The position numbers and the translations under genes were made by a program. 64,000 nucleotides of DNA, taken from NCBI GenBank assembly GCA_914767715.1, contig OU612071.1, positions 3,968,001-4,032,000 on the forward strand, read 5' to 3'. Origin of the DNA: Membranipora membranacea. Taxonomy: Eukaryota; Bryozoa; Gymnolaemata; Cheilostomatida; Membraniporidae. The notes beneath the pieces were generated by a model. That model ran no database searches. It saw only the letters and a list, made by a program, of their open reading frames with translations, and was not told the origin of the DNA. Positions 53,114 through 64,000 of the stretch are shown here, piece by piece. Every line of letters starts with the position of its first letter. Position 1 is the stretch's first letter.

Positions 53114-54381
53114 ATGTATACTCATGTATTACTTGTTATCTGCATGCTGGTAGAAGCCTGTGCTTCCTCTCCACGGGGAGACTACAGTGGCTCGATACAA
53201 CCCTGGACACGGACTTGCAAAGAAATTTGGACTGAAAATTGAGGAGGACCAGGGCCAGACCGGCGACGACACAGCAGTGAATGCTATCGCACTCTATTGC
53301 AGGTAAGATAACACTTCTGGTCATCAATTTTTACTCTGTATCATTGCAATATTTACAGTATATACAGTGAGGAAAAACAGATGTGATTGTAGCTGTATTG
53401 CAGGTAACTAACATCCCACTCAGATAGTGCAAGCGACACTGTGAACCCTTCAGTCTGAACTCTGAACTGATCACTGTGCTCCTTGTAAACTTGTACAATA
53501 GGCCTTGTGTCTGCAATAGAAAGAGCGTTAAAACTAGATCTCAATGTTAAAAGCTGAGATAGAGGAATGTAATAAAACAAATACCCAACAAAGAATTGAC
53601 AATTTTCTCCTAAAACTTGTATAACAACTCATATCTGAACTACCAACCAACAGTTCAACTGCAGTAACAACACTATACTTCATAGAGCAATCACCATTAT
53701 TGTTTTCTCTTGACAAAGCATATTCCCTGACAATAACATTTTAGTTTGCAATTCACATTTTAAGCATACAATCTTGTAGAGCTCCAGACTGCCGGGGCTC
53801 ATACAGGAGTGGTGGATGGATATACTCTCTAACTGGTCGTTGGGGAACTTATCGATATTCAGAGTGTCCCGATGGTAAGATGATAACTGGTGCACAGGCT
53901 CTATCTCTACAATCTAGTGGATCGGGTATTGATGATGTTGCAGGTATGTGCAATTGTAAACGCAACCGAAATAAAATTATATAACTCTAGCTATCATATA
54001 AAGTTTCCCTACAAATGAACTTTGCCTTATCCAGTGTCTTTTTGTCCTAGGTCGTCTGTTTCTAAGTTGATGTATATTTAGGTTTCTTCCAAAAATCCAT
54101 ATCAATGTCTATCAACAATGAACTTTTTTTAAATTTCAGTGATAAACTACAATTTTAAATGCCACCCTTTGACTTATGGATGGACATCCACCTTACATGG
54201 TAGTGGGCATGATAGATATGGTACCTGGGGAAATATGAGAGAATGCCCAACAGGCACAGCTATATGTGGACTCAAAACACAAGTAGAGCCGGCACTAGGA
54301 CATGGACACTTTCTGGATGATACTTCTCTTAATGATGCTATATTTTACTGCTGTTATCTGCCGACCCGTTGCATTCGGTAA
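53114..54381 (+). pseudogene. VMO-I family copy V2, exon 1 deletion and frameshift
   Basis: Three exons: 53114-53302, 53780-53943 and 54140-54381 (stop TAA at 54379). The start matches V1 (MYTHVLLVICMLVEAC, then SPRGDYSG). Relative to V1 (itself one base short), exon 1 is 43 nt shorter and lacks the stretch that encodes 'WGVWGMTEWCPHGT', one of the Trp/Cys-bearing strands of the first repeat. The remaining repeat ('FGLKIEEDQG', 'GDDTAVNAIALYC') is in another frame from the signal peptide, and the spliced length (595 nt) is not a multiple of three. Exons 2 ('WIYSLTGRWGTY') and 3 ('CPTGTAICGLKTQ', 'SLNDAIFYCC') are intact and in phase. It is divergently oriented to V1; 3' flanks also match in inverted form. 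Probably a pseudogene; an unrecognised alternative first exon could rescue exons 2-3. Confidence 0.7.
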
Positions 54382-57271
54382 AAGAATGATTAATCAATGA
54401 TATGCCTGCTTTCTGCTTTATCCTCAAAGTAAACCAAAACCCTTGGTTAGTTTTTCTTTGAGACAAGAACTATAACCAACTTGATTTTGATCCGACAGAC
54501 ACACGCTGAAAAGGATCAAATTGCCCCCCTTATTCCGTATTATCAATAATTTTTTGTTATTCATTGATTTCTACTAAAACAATTCAGTTATGTTGATAAG
54601 GTGGTTAAATAATGTAAACAGCTTGGGTATCGTGTACCGTTGGGCGGGTAACTCTGTTTATAGATGGATTCAAAATGATTGAGATTCAAATGGAATGTTA
54701 TTTGCTGAAAGTTTTTATTGTTGACCCAAAACCCACACAACATAACAGAATGGATGTTTTGTTGTGTATATTTGAAAACATTATTTGAATTTCGATGATG
54801 AAAAAAACTATCTTCTACTTTTGTATATGGTCTAGTACTGTACTGCTTTGTGCATTATTTAGGTTTGATACTACACAATGTACTATTTTCATGCATTTAA
54901 GTTCTTGATTATTATGCTACCTTACTGGAGTGTTTTATGCGATAAATATAGATAAAAAAAAAGTTCGAAGAAATGGTTTTCCATGAATGTCCACCTAAAT
55001 GTGAGTTTAATCAAGACTTGTATTTCAATAATGCCAGACTGAAGCTACTATGCCTGTCTCATACAATACATTACCACCAAAAAAGTATTTAAATGTCATG
55101 CTCCAAGCATTAAACTGTCGAGGCAAGCAAAAAACAACCACTGTTCATATAAAATCTTTGCCATCGCAATAAAGAACATATTGAATTATTGAATGAAGAA
55201 ACCTAATTTAAAATGCGAACATCTAGGGTCTAAAATGGTTCAGAGTATGTTATCTCCCCTGTTATGTATTCACATTTGAATGATCATCCACTTACAATAT
55301 AACAGTAAGCCCAGCCCGGGCTCACCTAGAACAGTTACAAGGCTGTTCTACTTACACTAGCAATTATCATAAATCAGTACTAGACGTAAGCGTAATCAAA
55401 GATATTTATTGTAAAACCGTAACAGGGAGATAACATACTCTAGACCCTTCTACACCCTGGATTTTCGCACTTTAAATTATGTCATTCAATATTGTCCTTG
55501 TGCAAAATTTTGTTACTGTTTTTGTTCATTGCACCGTCAAAGCTTTGATATGAAAAGTGGGTGGTTTTCGCATTCCTAGACACTTTGAACTAGTTATCAT
55601 CGCTCTAAGAAAGACATGTTTGCACAATGATAATGAGATTAGCGCTAGCATTAACATCATAACTTACCTCACGTCTATTACACAGCAGATTAAAGGGTGG
55701 AAAATCCATATGTTGGCATGTATGCCATGCAGCAAAGCTTGATAACATGATATCATGGTATAGGTCAAAATGACCAGACGAAGCCAATCAGCAATTTGAC
55801 AATGCTGATCAAAGAAGCAAGGATAATCTCATCTGGGAGCTCTAATCATTTAGACTTGTCTACTCTCTGACTTTTATTGACAATAAAACAGCTGGTGAGT
55901 ACTGAGCTTCCGATCAAATATCAGCTATCACAAAATACACTTACACTGTTTTTGAATTTGAACAACAGGTGCCAGGAGTGGGCAACTACCATCAATATTT
56001 CGTACAAAACCTGGAACGCCTGCAAGTGCATATGTTTTAGGTGTTGTATTAGACTCTCCTTGTTCATGTCTCCCAAATCACGAAATTAGCCAGGAAGAAA
56101 ATCCACAGCTTGCTGGTACTAACACAATCTGAGATGGATAAATAATCTTTAAGTCATGTTTACCGCCGACCGATCGCACCATCTCACCATTCCCGGAATT
56201 CTAATGATAAATCACCAACATTGTTCGTGATATCTGCCCAGCAAAAAAAATGATTTAAATTAAAATTAAATTGAAATGTAAACATTTTGCGGTGCCAGGG
56301 AATTGTCAGATTGCTCATAAGTGGTATGACAACTCCAAATTATCAGTGACCTTAAACAATTTCATATAATATTGCCTGTGGACACTCAGAATTTTAAAAA
56401 GAGCATGACTTGCTTAAACCCTGACATTACACCATTTCGTTAAAGGCGTAACACTTCTCCTATCTAACACTCAAGCGTATATCAGTTTTTCCCTTCATTA
56501 TATAATGACAATTGCCTTGGTAATTTCTCTCCTTACAAGCTTAAGAAAGCCTGCAATTGTTTTGATAGGTGTTATGTTGTTGAACTCTGAATACTGGGTG
56601 GTGTATGGATCAGGATACACAATCTAATGTTGATAGGTGAGTCACTTTTGATTGATATCAGGTATATACACATATCCAGGTCACTGCGATAATAAATAGG
56701 AGTTTATAAACCTTGAAAGTTCCTAGAAAAACCTCTCGTAAAATTCAGGGTAGGCTATGCTGAGTAAACTAATCTTGATGGTCTCATTCCAAAATGGCCC
56801 TCACAGTGATATGTGACACATAACATACTACTGTTTGTGTTAACTGTTTCTTTCGTGCAATTTATGTATGGAAAGAGTTTTGTTGATAAACTGAAACGAG
56901 ACTCTTTTTCATTTAATCCCGGGAGTCATGTACTTGAATCTAGGTTGCTAAATTGAAATTCTGTTTCTTTTGAACAAATAAAAATGTTGGATATATGCTG
57001 CATGTTCTGCATTTAAGTTTAATTGTTTGGAAGAGATTGTAATTCTTCATTTGAATCCATAAATAATAAATGATAAAAGAAATAATGTTGATATATAATT
57101 CACCAGAAAACCTGGAATAGGACATTATAACACACAGAAATACTTTTCATATTAATTATAAATTTAAACACAGCATTAACAATGTCTGTGCATTCTTTGT
57201 TCAATAATTACAGGATAAAAACATTAAGCTGAGAAACATCATGCATATGGATATGAATATTTATGTTACAG
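54382..57271. other. Intergenic, no gene recognised
   Basis: The first few hundred bases are 3' flank of V2 and match the 3' flank of V1 in inverted orientation (for example 'gttgataaggtggttaa' near 54590 and its complement near 47608-47625). A minus-strand fragment of SINE family 2 is at about 56165-56195. No exon is supported. Confidence 0.5.
56165..56195 (-). mobile_element. Fragment of SINE family 2 head
   Basis: Minus-strand 'aatggtgagatggtgcgatc' resembles the head of the element at 33245 and the fragment at 39258. Confidence 0.4.
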
Positions 57272-58196
57272 AATTGAGAGATCTACAGCTAAGTACTTCA
57301 CATCAATCTATGTCAAACATTATGATTTGGAGACGGATCTGTACCAACCAAACAACATAATCTACACAACTTCAATTCACTGAAGACTAGTGACGGTACA
57401 TCCACTTCCATCATAGCCGGGAACACCACAAAGAGGGGAGAAGGGCTGAGGCTCGGTTCGGCGTTATCACTGGATTCACACAGATCGCAAATAACCGTGT
57501 AGTTGTAGCTGACTATGCTAATAGCTGTCTGAGGCTGATTAATCGTCTAACAAGTTTAACCTTTGTGTTCAGGTGACAGTGTCAGTCACGTGGATACTCA
57601 GAGGGTTGTCAAGGTCAGTTCAAATATCCTTGGTCTGTGATAAGACACAATAAGGATGACACACAGGTTTTCATTTCTGACCAGGATATCTCTGCTGTGA
57701 GGATGGTAGATATAAATACATCAGATATAGGTAATTTGATTAAGTCTGACCTCCTTTGGTATATCAGATACCTGACACAAAATGACAATGGGGACCTGTA
57801 TGGAACAACACCAGCTCATGCCCTCTACCATATCACATACAGAGAGAAGATAATCACACTGATTTCAGGGTCACCTAAGAATCAAGGATACAGAGACAGC
57901 TCACTCCTTGACTCTCTATTCAACCACCAATGTGACTTTGCGTTCATAGGCAATCAGGTACTGCTGGTGGTTGATAAGTACAATCATAAGATCAGACTAG
58001 TAGACATGAACATAGACAGAGTATCCACATTAGATATCTGTACAGGATGTTTGGAATACCCCTACACTCTACATAATAATCACTAATAATCCGCTGTATG
58101 TCGGACAAAGATCCAGAATTCGCAGTTCATATGTGAGTACATTGTATATACATGGAAAATATAATAATATATCTGTTATCTCGATTCGAAGTCATA

Positions 58197-58221
58197 GGTA
58201 GGTAGGTAGGTAGGTAGGCTG
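58197..58221. repeat. (GTAG)n microsatellite
   Basis: Six copies of a GTAG/TAGG tetranucleotide in the intron after the NHL exon. Confidence 0.85.
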
Positions 58222-59913
58222 GTTAATTTTATCACTTTGCCTATCCTGGCTGATATATCATTTGAGAAAGGACATGCATGTGTGTATTAAGCAAAACATT
58301 GATGAAATTTACCTTGCTTTGCCTCACATGAACAGATAACTTTGAAAAAGGAGAGTTGAAATGATTAAATCATAAAGCAAAGGAGCAGCCTGGAAACTTT
58401 TGCTCCCTCCTAACCACTAGCCATGCAGTCATAGGTGCATGAAGCATATTATATTCCCGTTACCACCACAGTTTTTGTCTTAAATATTTTATTTTATTGA
58501 GGATTTGAAATCGACACACCAATATCATTGTTTGATTTTTTAGATCCAAGACAGGCAACCACGCCAATTGCAACTACCGCACCAGCTACTACCACCCAGA
58601 CAACTACCACCAGAACACCATGTCAGGGCAGAACCATGACATTCTATGTGACATCTGATGAGGAGAGAGCACAGGATGATACAGGTGCGGACGAACAGAC
58701 GGGATTTGCTGTCGGCAGTCATGTGATCTATAGAGACAATTGTACTTTAAAGATTATAGTGATAAATAATTGTGAGTAAAACATGATTTATTACCAGTCT
58801 TAAGCAATCATAAATATATGCATGGATGTGGTTAACATTAGACTGGTTTGTGCACAAGAACACTGATAGTGCAGTCTGCGGTCAATAAATCAATTAAGTT
58901 CTTGTTGTCATCACATATCTATGTTAACTTTTTAATTTTTGTCAGCGCTTAAAATGATTTGGCAATATAAATGTCTTAGATGTTTTAGATCCTAAATTAA
59001 TAATTGTAGCCAAAAGTACCATATCACCAACCACTACCCAGATAGCTACCACCAGAAGACCATGTCAGGACAGAAATATGACATTCTATGTGACATCTGA
59101 TACGGAGAGAGCCCTGGTTGATACAGGTCCGGTCATACAGACGGAATTTTCTGTCGGCAGTCATGTGATCTATAGAGACGACTGTACTTTTAAGATTATA
59201 GTGATAAATAACAGTGAGTAAAACATGATTTGTTACCAATTAATTTTAAGCATGGATGTGGTCATCAATAGCCTGGTTCGCACAGAAAAACACTGATAGT
59301 GCAGTCTGCTGTTAATGTAGCAAGTTCTTGTTGGCATCACATATCTATGTTAACTTTGTAATTTGTGTCAGCGCCTAAAATTACTTGACAATATACAACT
59401 TTTTGTTGTTTCAGAACCTAAACTAACAACTTGAGCCAATACTACCATACCCCCAACTAAAATACCAACAACTACTACAAAGTCATGCCCATCACTATGG
59501 TGACTTCAACAGAAAAGATGCCAATGAGATCAACAGCCAAAAGTACATCATATCTTAGACGTGAACCACAATCTACAATAGGTCATTATCTTTATTTACT
59601 ATTCCTGGATTAAGATTAAGTTAATAAATCGATTAAAATTGTTGTTTTAATGGTCTGATGAGTCATTTGTACCCTCCTTTTGATGTAACACTAATTCAAA
59701 AATGGCAGATTATCAATTGAATACCAGTATTGACCTTCCTGAATGCACAAATCATGCAAGAGAATAATTCCTTCTGTAAGTGGTTGATAGAAGTAACTTT
59801 CAAACTAACAAACCTTCCATGTTAATGATTTCCCTTTATTTTCGAAAACCTTGGAATCACAACCGGGAAGTCTTATGAACAACCTAGCATATCAAATCTA
59901 AATGTCGTATTAA

Positions 59914-60290
59914 AGGGCAACCAAGGTTTCAAACAACTTCTCATTGATGGCCATTGATTAATAGCAGATTGCACCTTCTGCATGGGGAAAAAGACAAAAT
60001 ATAATTCGGATGATTATTCAGCCAGAATTCTTGTGAAACATTTCTTCCATCAGGCACTCAAACTCAGCTAAAAGAGAATACCACATAGCAGTTTCCTGTT
60101 CCTTTTATTATTTAGCCTGTGCTCCATAATTATAACAGCAAAGTCATGGAAACTCCCCTAAACTGAAGTGTTACCCAGCTTAGAGTCAGCAGCTACTTTG
60201 AGTTTTGCATCGCGTAATGCACAAAGCTGATGCTGCCCAGCACATTATTTCCTACCCATTAATGCCTTGCTGCGAGACCTTGGTTGTCCT
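59914..60290. mobile_element. TTAA-flanked MITE, copy 2 (before the TM exon)
   Basis: 377 bp, ends AGGGCAACCAAGGTTTC and GACCTTGGTTGTCCT, flanked by TTAA at 59910-59913 and 60291-60294. Inverted relative to copy 1 at 42118-42492; interiors match closely ('gcatggggaaaaagacaaaa' against its complement). Its right TTAA is part of the pyrimidine tract of the TM-exon acceptor (TTAATTTTCTCAG). Confidence 0.88.
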
Positions 60291-61404
60291 TTAATTTTCT
60301 CAGCTGTAGTGATTATAGTGGTGATTTCTGTGCTGATATTTCTTGGTTATATTATCGTGAGTCTGAGAACAAACATTGATAAATGGAATAGTAGGTAAGT
60401 GGATCTTCCTAAGAAAAGAAACTAGTATTACTGCTTACATCACTTTTAAAGATCATACTCAGTCTGTCGTTAGGAAAGCTAGAAAACGGCTCAAAGTGCC
60501 TAAACCAATCAGATTGAGATGTTATGTCACGTTCATTGAGTGCGTTTTTATTTACCATCTGTGCACTGTTTTTGGTCATATGTCCAATTCATGTAAGTGG
60601 ACATATTGACATGTCCATTCACATGAATGATCTCCACAGCAGGTTATCTCCAACATATCTGATATCTATGAATGATGTTTTCACAATAAGTGCCTTAGAA
60701 TGTACGCCACTGAGAATGACCTTCCTTTTGAGCTAGATAAGCTACCTACAGGGCGCTACCGTGCTTTGAAGTGTAGAGTTGATATTTGTAAGAACTGTTT
60801 TAGAGCACAATGCATCAAATTTTTAAATAAAACATTTTTCTGAGTATCATTTTATAACGGTACAACACTGCAACATTTTTATAATATACAGTATTTAAAT
60901 ATTTTTATTATGAGCTCAACAGATGCTATTATTTCTCAACCACTTGGCAGAGACAGAATAAATTATCCCATCCTATCCATCGTAAAATCTTCAGTGAGAA
61001 CAAACTTTTTTAATCCAGACTTGCTTGTTGTTGCAGACCACAGTACATCTAGTCATATAGCCTCACTTTGATTCAACAGTAATATAAGTGAATGGCTTTG
61101 ATATTAGTTTGGATGCTGATGTTGATTGTATATATGATTTGATATCACAAGTATTACTCATAGTAATTGAAGAGGTTTCTTCACTTACATTGAACTGTAC
61201 ATACCTACTTATGCTACTTACAGTTCAGCTGGCATTGGGATGAATGTTTTCGGGAGCAAAGTGAGCAAAAGGAACAATCAAGCTAGTCAGGAGGAAAGCC
61301 AAGAGGAAAAATACGCTGGGTTGAACATGGAGACATACCACGATGATCACATTTACGATGTAACAGCGTTACAATTTGAGGAAACAAACTATAGTATAAG
61401 ATAA

Positions 61405-64000
61405 GATGAAAAGTATATGATAATTTGATATGATGTAGTATAATATAGTATGCATTGATTTTCAGTTAATTTAGAGTTGCTAGTAGTGTTCAATAATTAA
61501 AATTTGTCTCTTCGCCTTATCTGGCAAACTATCTTTTTTCCTGCAGGCTTTTCTTTTCCTCCACATAATTTTCACAAAGTTCATCTCTCCAGATAAAAAT
61601 CTTGCATCATAATTTCAGTCTTGCTAATGTCATATTCAATAACTTGGGGTTTTTCGTCCATCTGTAATGTTGAAGCACACCTCACATGCAAACAAAATGA
61701 ATTGCTTATTCTGTTTTGTCCTCTGAAGAGTGCAAGGTAGGTAATACAGATTTACAAATAAACTGCTAATGTTCATTGGCCTACTCTCTATGATGCAGCT
61801 TGCCTGAAAAATGCATTTACATTTTACAGTTTTGGCTTTAGAGAGCAAAAGTTTTACAATCTTCTGCTGAACAAAAAAATTCCTTGGATTCATCTTGCAA
61901 TGATGCACCAGTTGCATACAATTTCCTCCTTCTGGTATTTAGTTGTGTACTAGTGTTGAGCCTTACACTTGCACCCAGTGCTTGTCAATCTAAAAGTAAT
62001 ATCAAATAATTTATATCATAATAATATGATATTTCAAAAATTGCATAACTCTTAAAGGTTGGCAGAATCACCTCTAGTACGGCTGATCCATATTTGATTC
62101 ACCAGGTTTGGGTTGTATTGCATGACTTGAAACATGAGATGTCCACTTACCTGTTGAGAGGGTACCAAGGATCCTAATACACTCCTAAGGAGGCTGTGAT
62201 ACCTCCTAGTGACTGAAGATGATTCAAGAAGAGCGAGGCCACATGAGACCCCCAAACTGAGGGTGCTGAAATGTGTCTAAACTGACAGTGACACTTTGAT
62301 CTCAGGTTATAGGCCTTCAGTAACAAAAATGAAGACGTCTGCTGTCATCTGCACAGCCAAGATGAGTTATAAAGTATTGAGCCTGTCTGTTAAAACACTA
62401 TAGAACCTATCGACAAGGGAATATACAATCCTGGCATATTTTTCATGCTGATTTTATAGGGTTCTTTGAGGCCCGTTGTAAGATAACGGTCATGCCCTCG
62501 ATGTTGTTAACTTCAAGTTGTCAGCTGCCAATAATGTTAATGCTTGGAATCAATATCAACTTTAAAAGAGAATAGTTACAAGCCTACTTGGTGGTTTGAT
62601 CTGATTTTTGACAAACATAGCTTAAGAAACCGTGGGCCTTTATCTTGCTAATTATTGCGTCTTACTAAAATGTGCGTAAAAAATATTGAGCAATTTTGGT
62701 AAGATTTAAGCTTTAAATCTGTGAGCAAGCCCCAAAGCTCTTTACCCTGATAAGAGAGACACCAATCAATAGCTTGCAGTTACTTGGCAGTGAAAGGTCA
62801 ATTTCCCTCTCTTATCAGATGTTTGATGCATAATGCGGTTATTAGGTTATAAATTAAGAATTTCAGAAAAACAAGGGACATAATCCTGTTTCATTTTGCT
62901 TCCTCATAGTACTTGGATTTATAAAAGAAAACAATGTCAGATGGCTTGATTTAATTTTATAACACTGCGAGAGTTGACAATTGGGGGCGATCCCTTACGA
63001 TGTTGTCAGTTATCCTGTTTCCGATGAGAGCGATCCGTTCAAGCCTCATTCGAGTGTTTTTTTTACGGCACTCTTCTATTATAATTGAACTGTTATTGTC
63101 CTCTGCCATTCACATTCGATCAATACAACCCCAGGTGTGAGGAGGATTAACTTACTACGCAGGATGACTATGATAAACATCAATATCATTTCGACTGCCA
63201 GATGATAATAACATGATTGTGAGTAGGTATTTATAGACACAAATTATTACTGGTAAGCACAAGTTTACAGGCATACTACAGATACAATAAATGGCCCCTT
63301 ACACCTCCTGATAACCTGATACAGTGGCAAAAGGCATAAAAACTCATCCTCATTGTATTGTTATAAATTATTTGCAGTGTTATGAATACATGGAAAGGTA
63401 ATTACCATCTCTACACTCAGATTAACTCGGCTCTGTACCAAGCAGTATAAGGATAACTTTGGTGCTCTTATCACCAGCTTGATACACAGCAGTCAGCATA
63501 CACTTAGTTAATTATAATAGTATGGGACACCATTAAAGCCGATTTTACATCTTCATACTTACTGATAAGCTATTCAGATCTCAGCAGGCTTAACTTTCAT
63601 CATAAACACTGCTAGAGTAAACCGCTCTGTATGGAGTTTGTAACTGAGCATGATCAGAAGGAATTGTTTTCAGGATGTCTCTTCGGGTCAATCAGCAAAT
63701 CTTTTTGCGGGAGAATAAAAGGATGCAATTGGTCATCTAATACAATGCTAGGCCATTAGTGTAGGGCATTAATGTGGTCTATTTGTTTTTTTGGTTTCTG
63801 CAACAATTTATTATATTTAAAATCAAAGGTCTAAAATAGTGAAATTAAATGGAAATCCCATCGTACCCAACTGCTTTTTTGGCGGTGGAATTATTTATGA
63901 CACTCTCTGTAATGTCGTTTATAATCTCTAAGAAGTCAAAATTGTTAACTCTGTCGTATTTTGATAAGTATGATAACGGGTCAGCTTCACATTCAGGTAA
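61405..64000. other. Right end, no gene recognised
   Basis: I find no exon with splice context, no tRNA and no known repeat. Open frames at 61636-61917 and 62052-62255 on the minus strand have no recognisable motif or paralogue in the window. The first bases are the 3' UTR or flank of the NHL-type gene. Confidence 0.5.

Larger units (their letters stand above)
57272..61404 (+). pseudogene. NHL-repeat, Thr-rich, single-pass membrane protein, decayed
   Basis: Exons seen: NHL region 57272-58132; Thr-rich exons 58544-58771 and 58989-59213; a degenerate third one from 59415; transmembrane exon 60304-60394; last exon 61224-61404 (stop TAA 61402). The NHL part shows 'RVVVADYANSCLRLIN', 'QVFISDQDISAVRMVD' and 'QVLLVVDKYNHKIRLVD', the usual beta-propeller blades for extracellular ligand binding. 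Thr-rich exons share 'MTFYVTSD' and 'VGSHVIYRD' and look like stalk plus small domain. The TM segment is VVIIVVISVLIFLGYIIV; the tail holds KYAGL, ETY and IYDV tyrosines. Lesions: frame changes near 57380, 57444 and 58075; in-frame TGA at 57574; a TGA in the third Thr exon (about 59433). A MITE sits 13 bp before the TM exon. No signal-peptide exon was found upstream. Intact tail and TM exons suggest recent decay, or sequence errors. Confidence 0.7.

Overview
This is animal nuclear DNA: AT-rich, intron-dense, with GT-AG introns, TATA-type promoters, tRNA-derived SINEs, MITEs and abundant microsatellites. Protein-coding content is a handful of multi-exon genes for secreted or cell-surface proteins. 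Tandem LamG/PAN proteins, a VMO-I family and a Thr-rich NHL-repeat membrane protein fit an aquatic invertebrate. A lophotrochozoan such as a mollusc is my best guess, with low confidence.

Region 1 (about 2.9-43.5 kb, all minus strand) is a tandem array of one gene family. Two copies (gene B, 43473-25241; gene A, 23439-9373) are complete. Both have 22 exons, all 22 exon lengths are identical between them, and both encode 1012 residues: signal peptide, four LamG-like (concanavalin A-like) modules and a C-terminal PAN/apple-like domain. The third copy (C, about 8.5-2.9 kb) keeps only the fourth LamG module and the PAN exons. It has lost its promoter and signal-peptide exon, carries an in-frame stop, and has lost a splice donor beside a 600-bp ATCA array, so it reads as a pseudogene. 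Gene B introns hold a SINE, two MITE families and several expanded simple repeats.

Region 2 (43.5-47.9 kb) is gene-poor and holds a tRNA-derived SINE and a short non-autonomous hAT-like element.

Region 3 (47.9-54.4 kb) has two divergently transcribed vitelline-membrane-outer-layer-protein-I (VMO-I) type genes, three exons each with roughly one beta-prism repeat per exon. They form an inverted duplication that includes the core promoter and 3' flank. Each carries its own reading-frame break in exon 1.

Region 4 (57.3-61.4 kb, plus strand) is a decayed gene for a type I membrane protein: NHL-like repeats, duplicated Thr-rich exons, one transmembrane exon and a Tyr-containing cytoplasmic tail. 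It has frameshifts, in-frame stops, and a TTAA-flanked MITE lying 13 bp upstream of the transmembrane exon. The ends (1-2.9 kb and 61.4-64 kb) show only repeats or nothing recognisable.

Exon models were built by hand from reading frame, splice consensus and paralogue comparison. No database search or transcript evidence was available.
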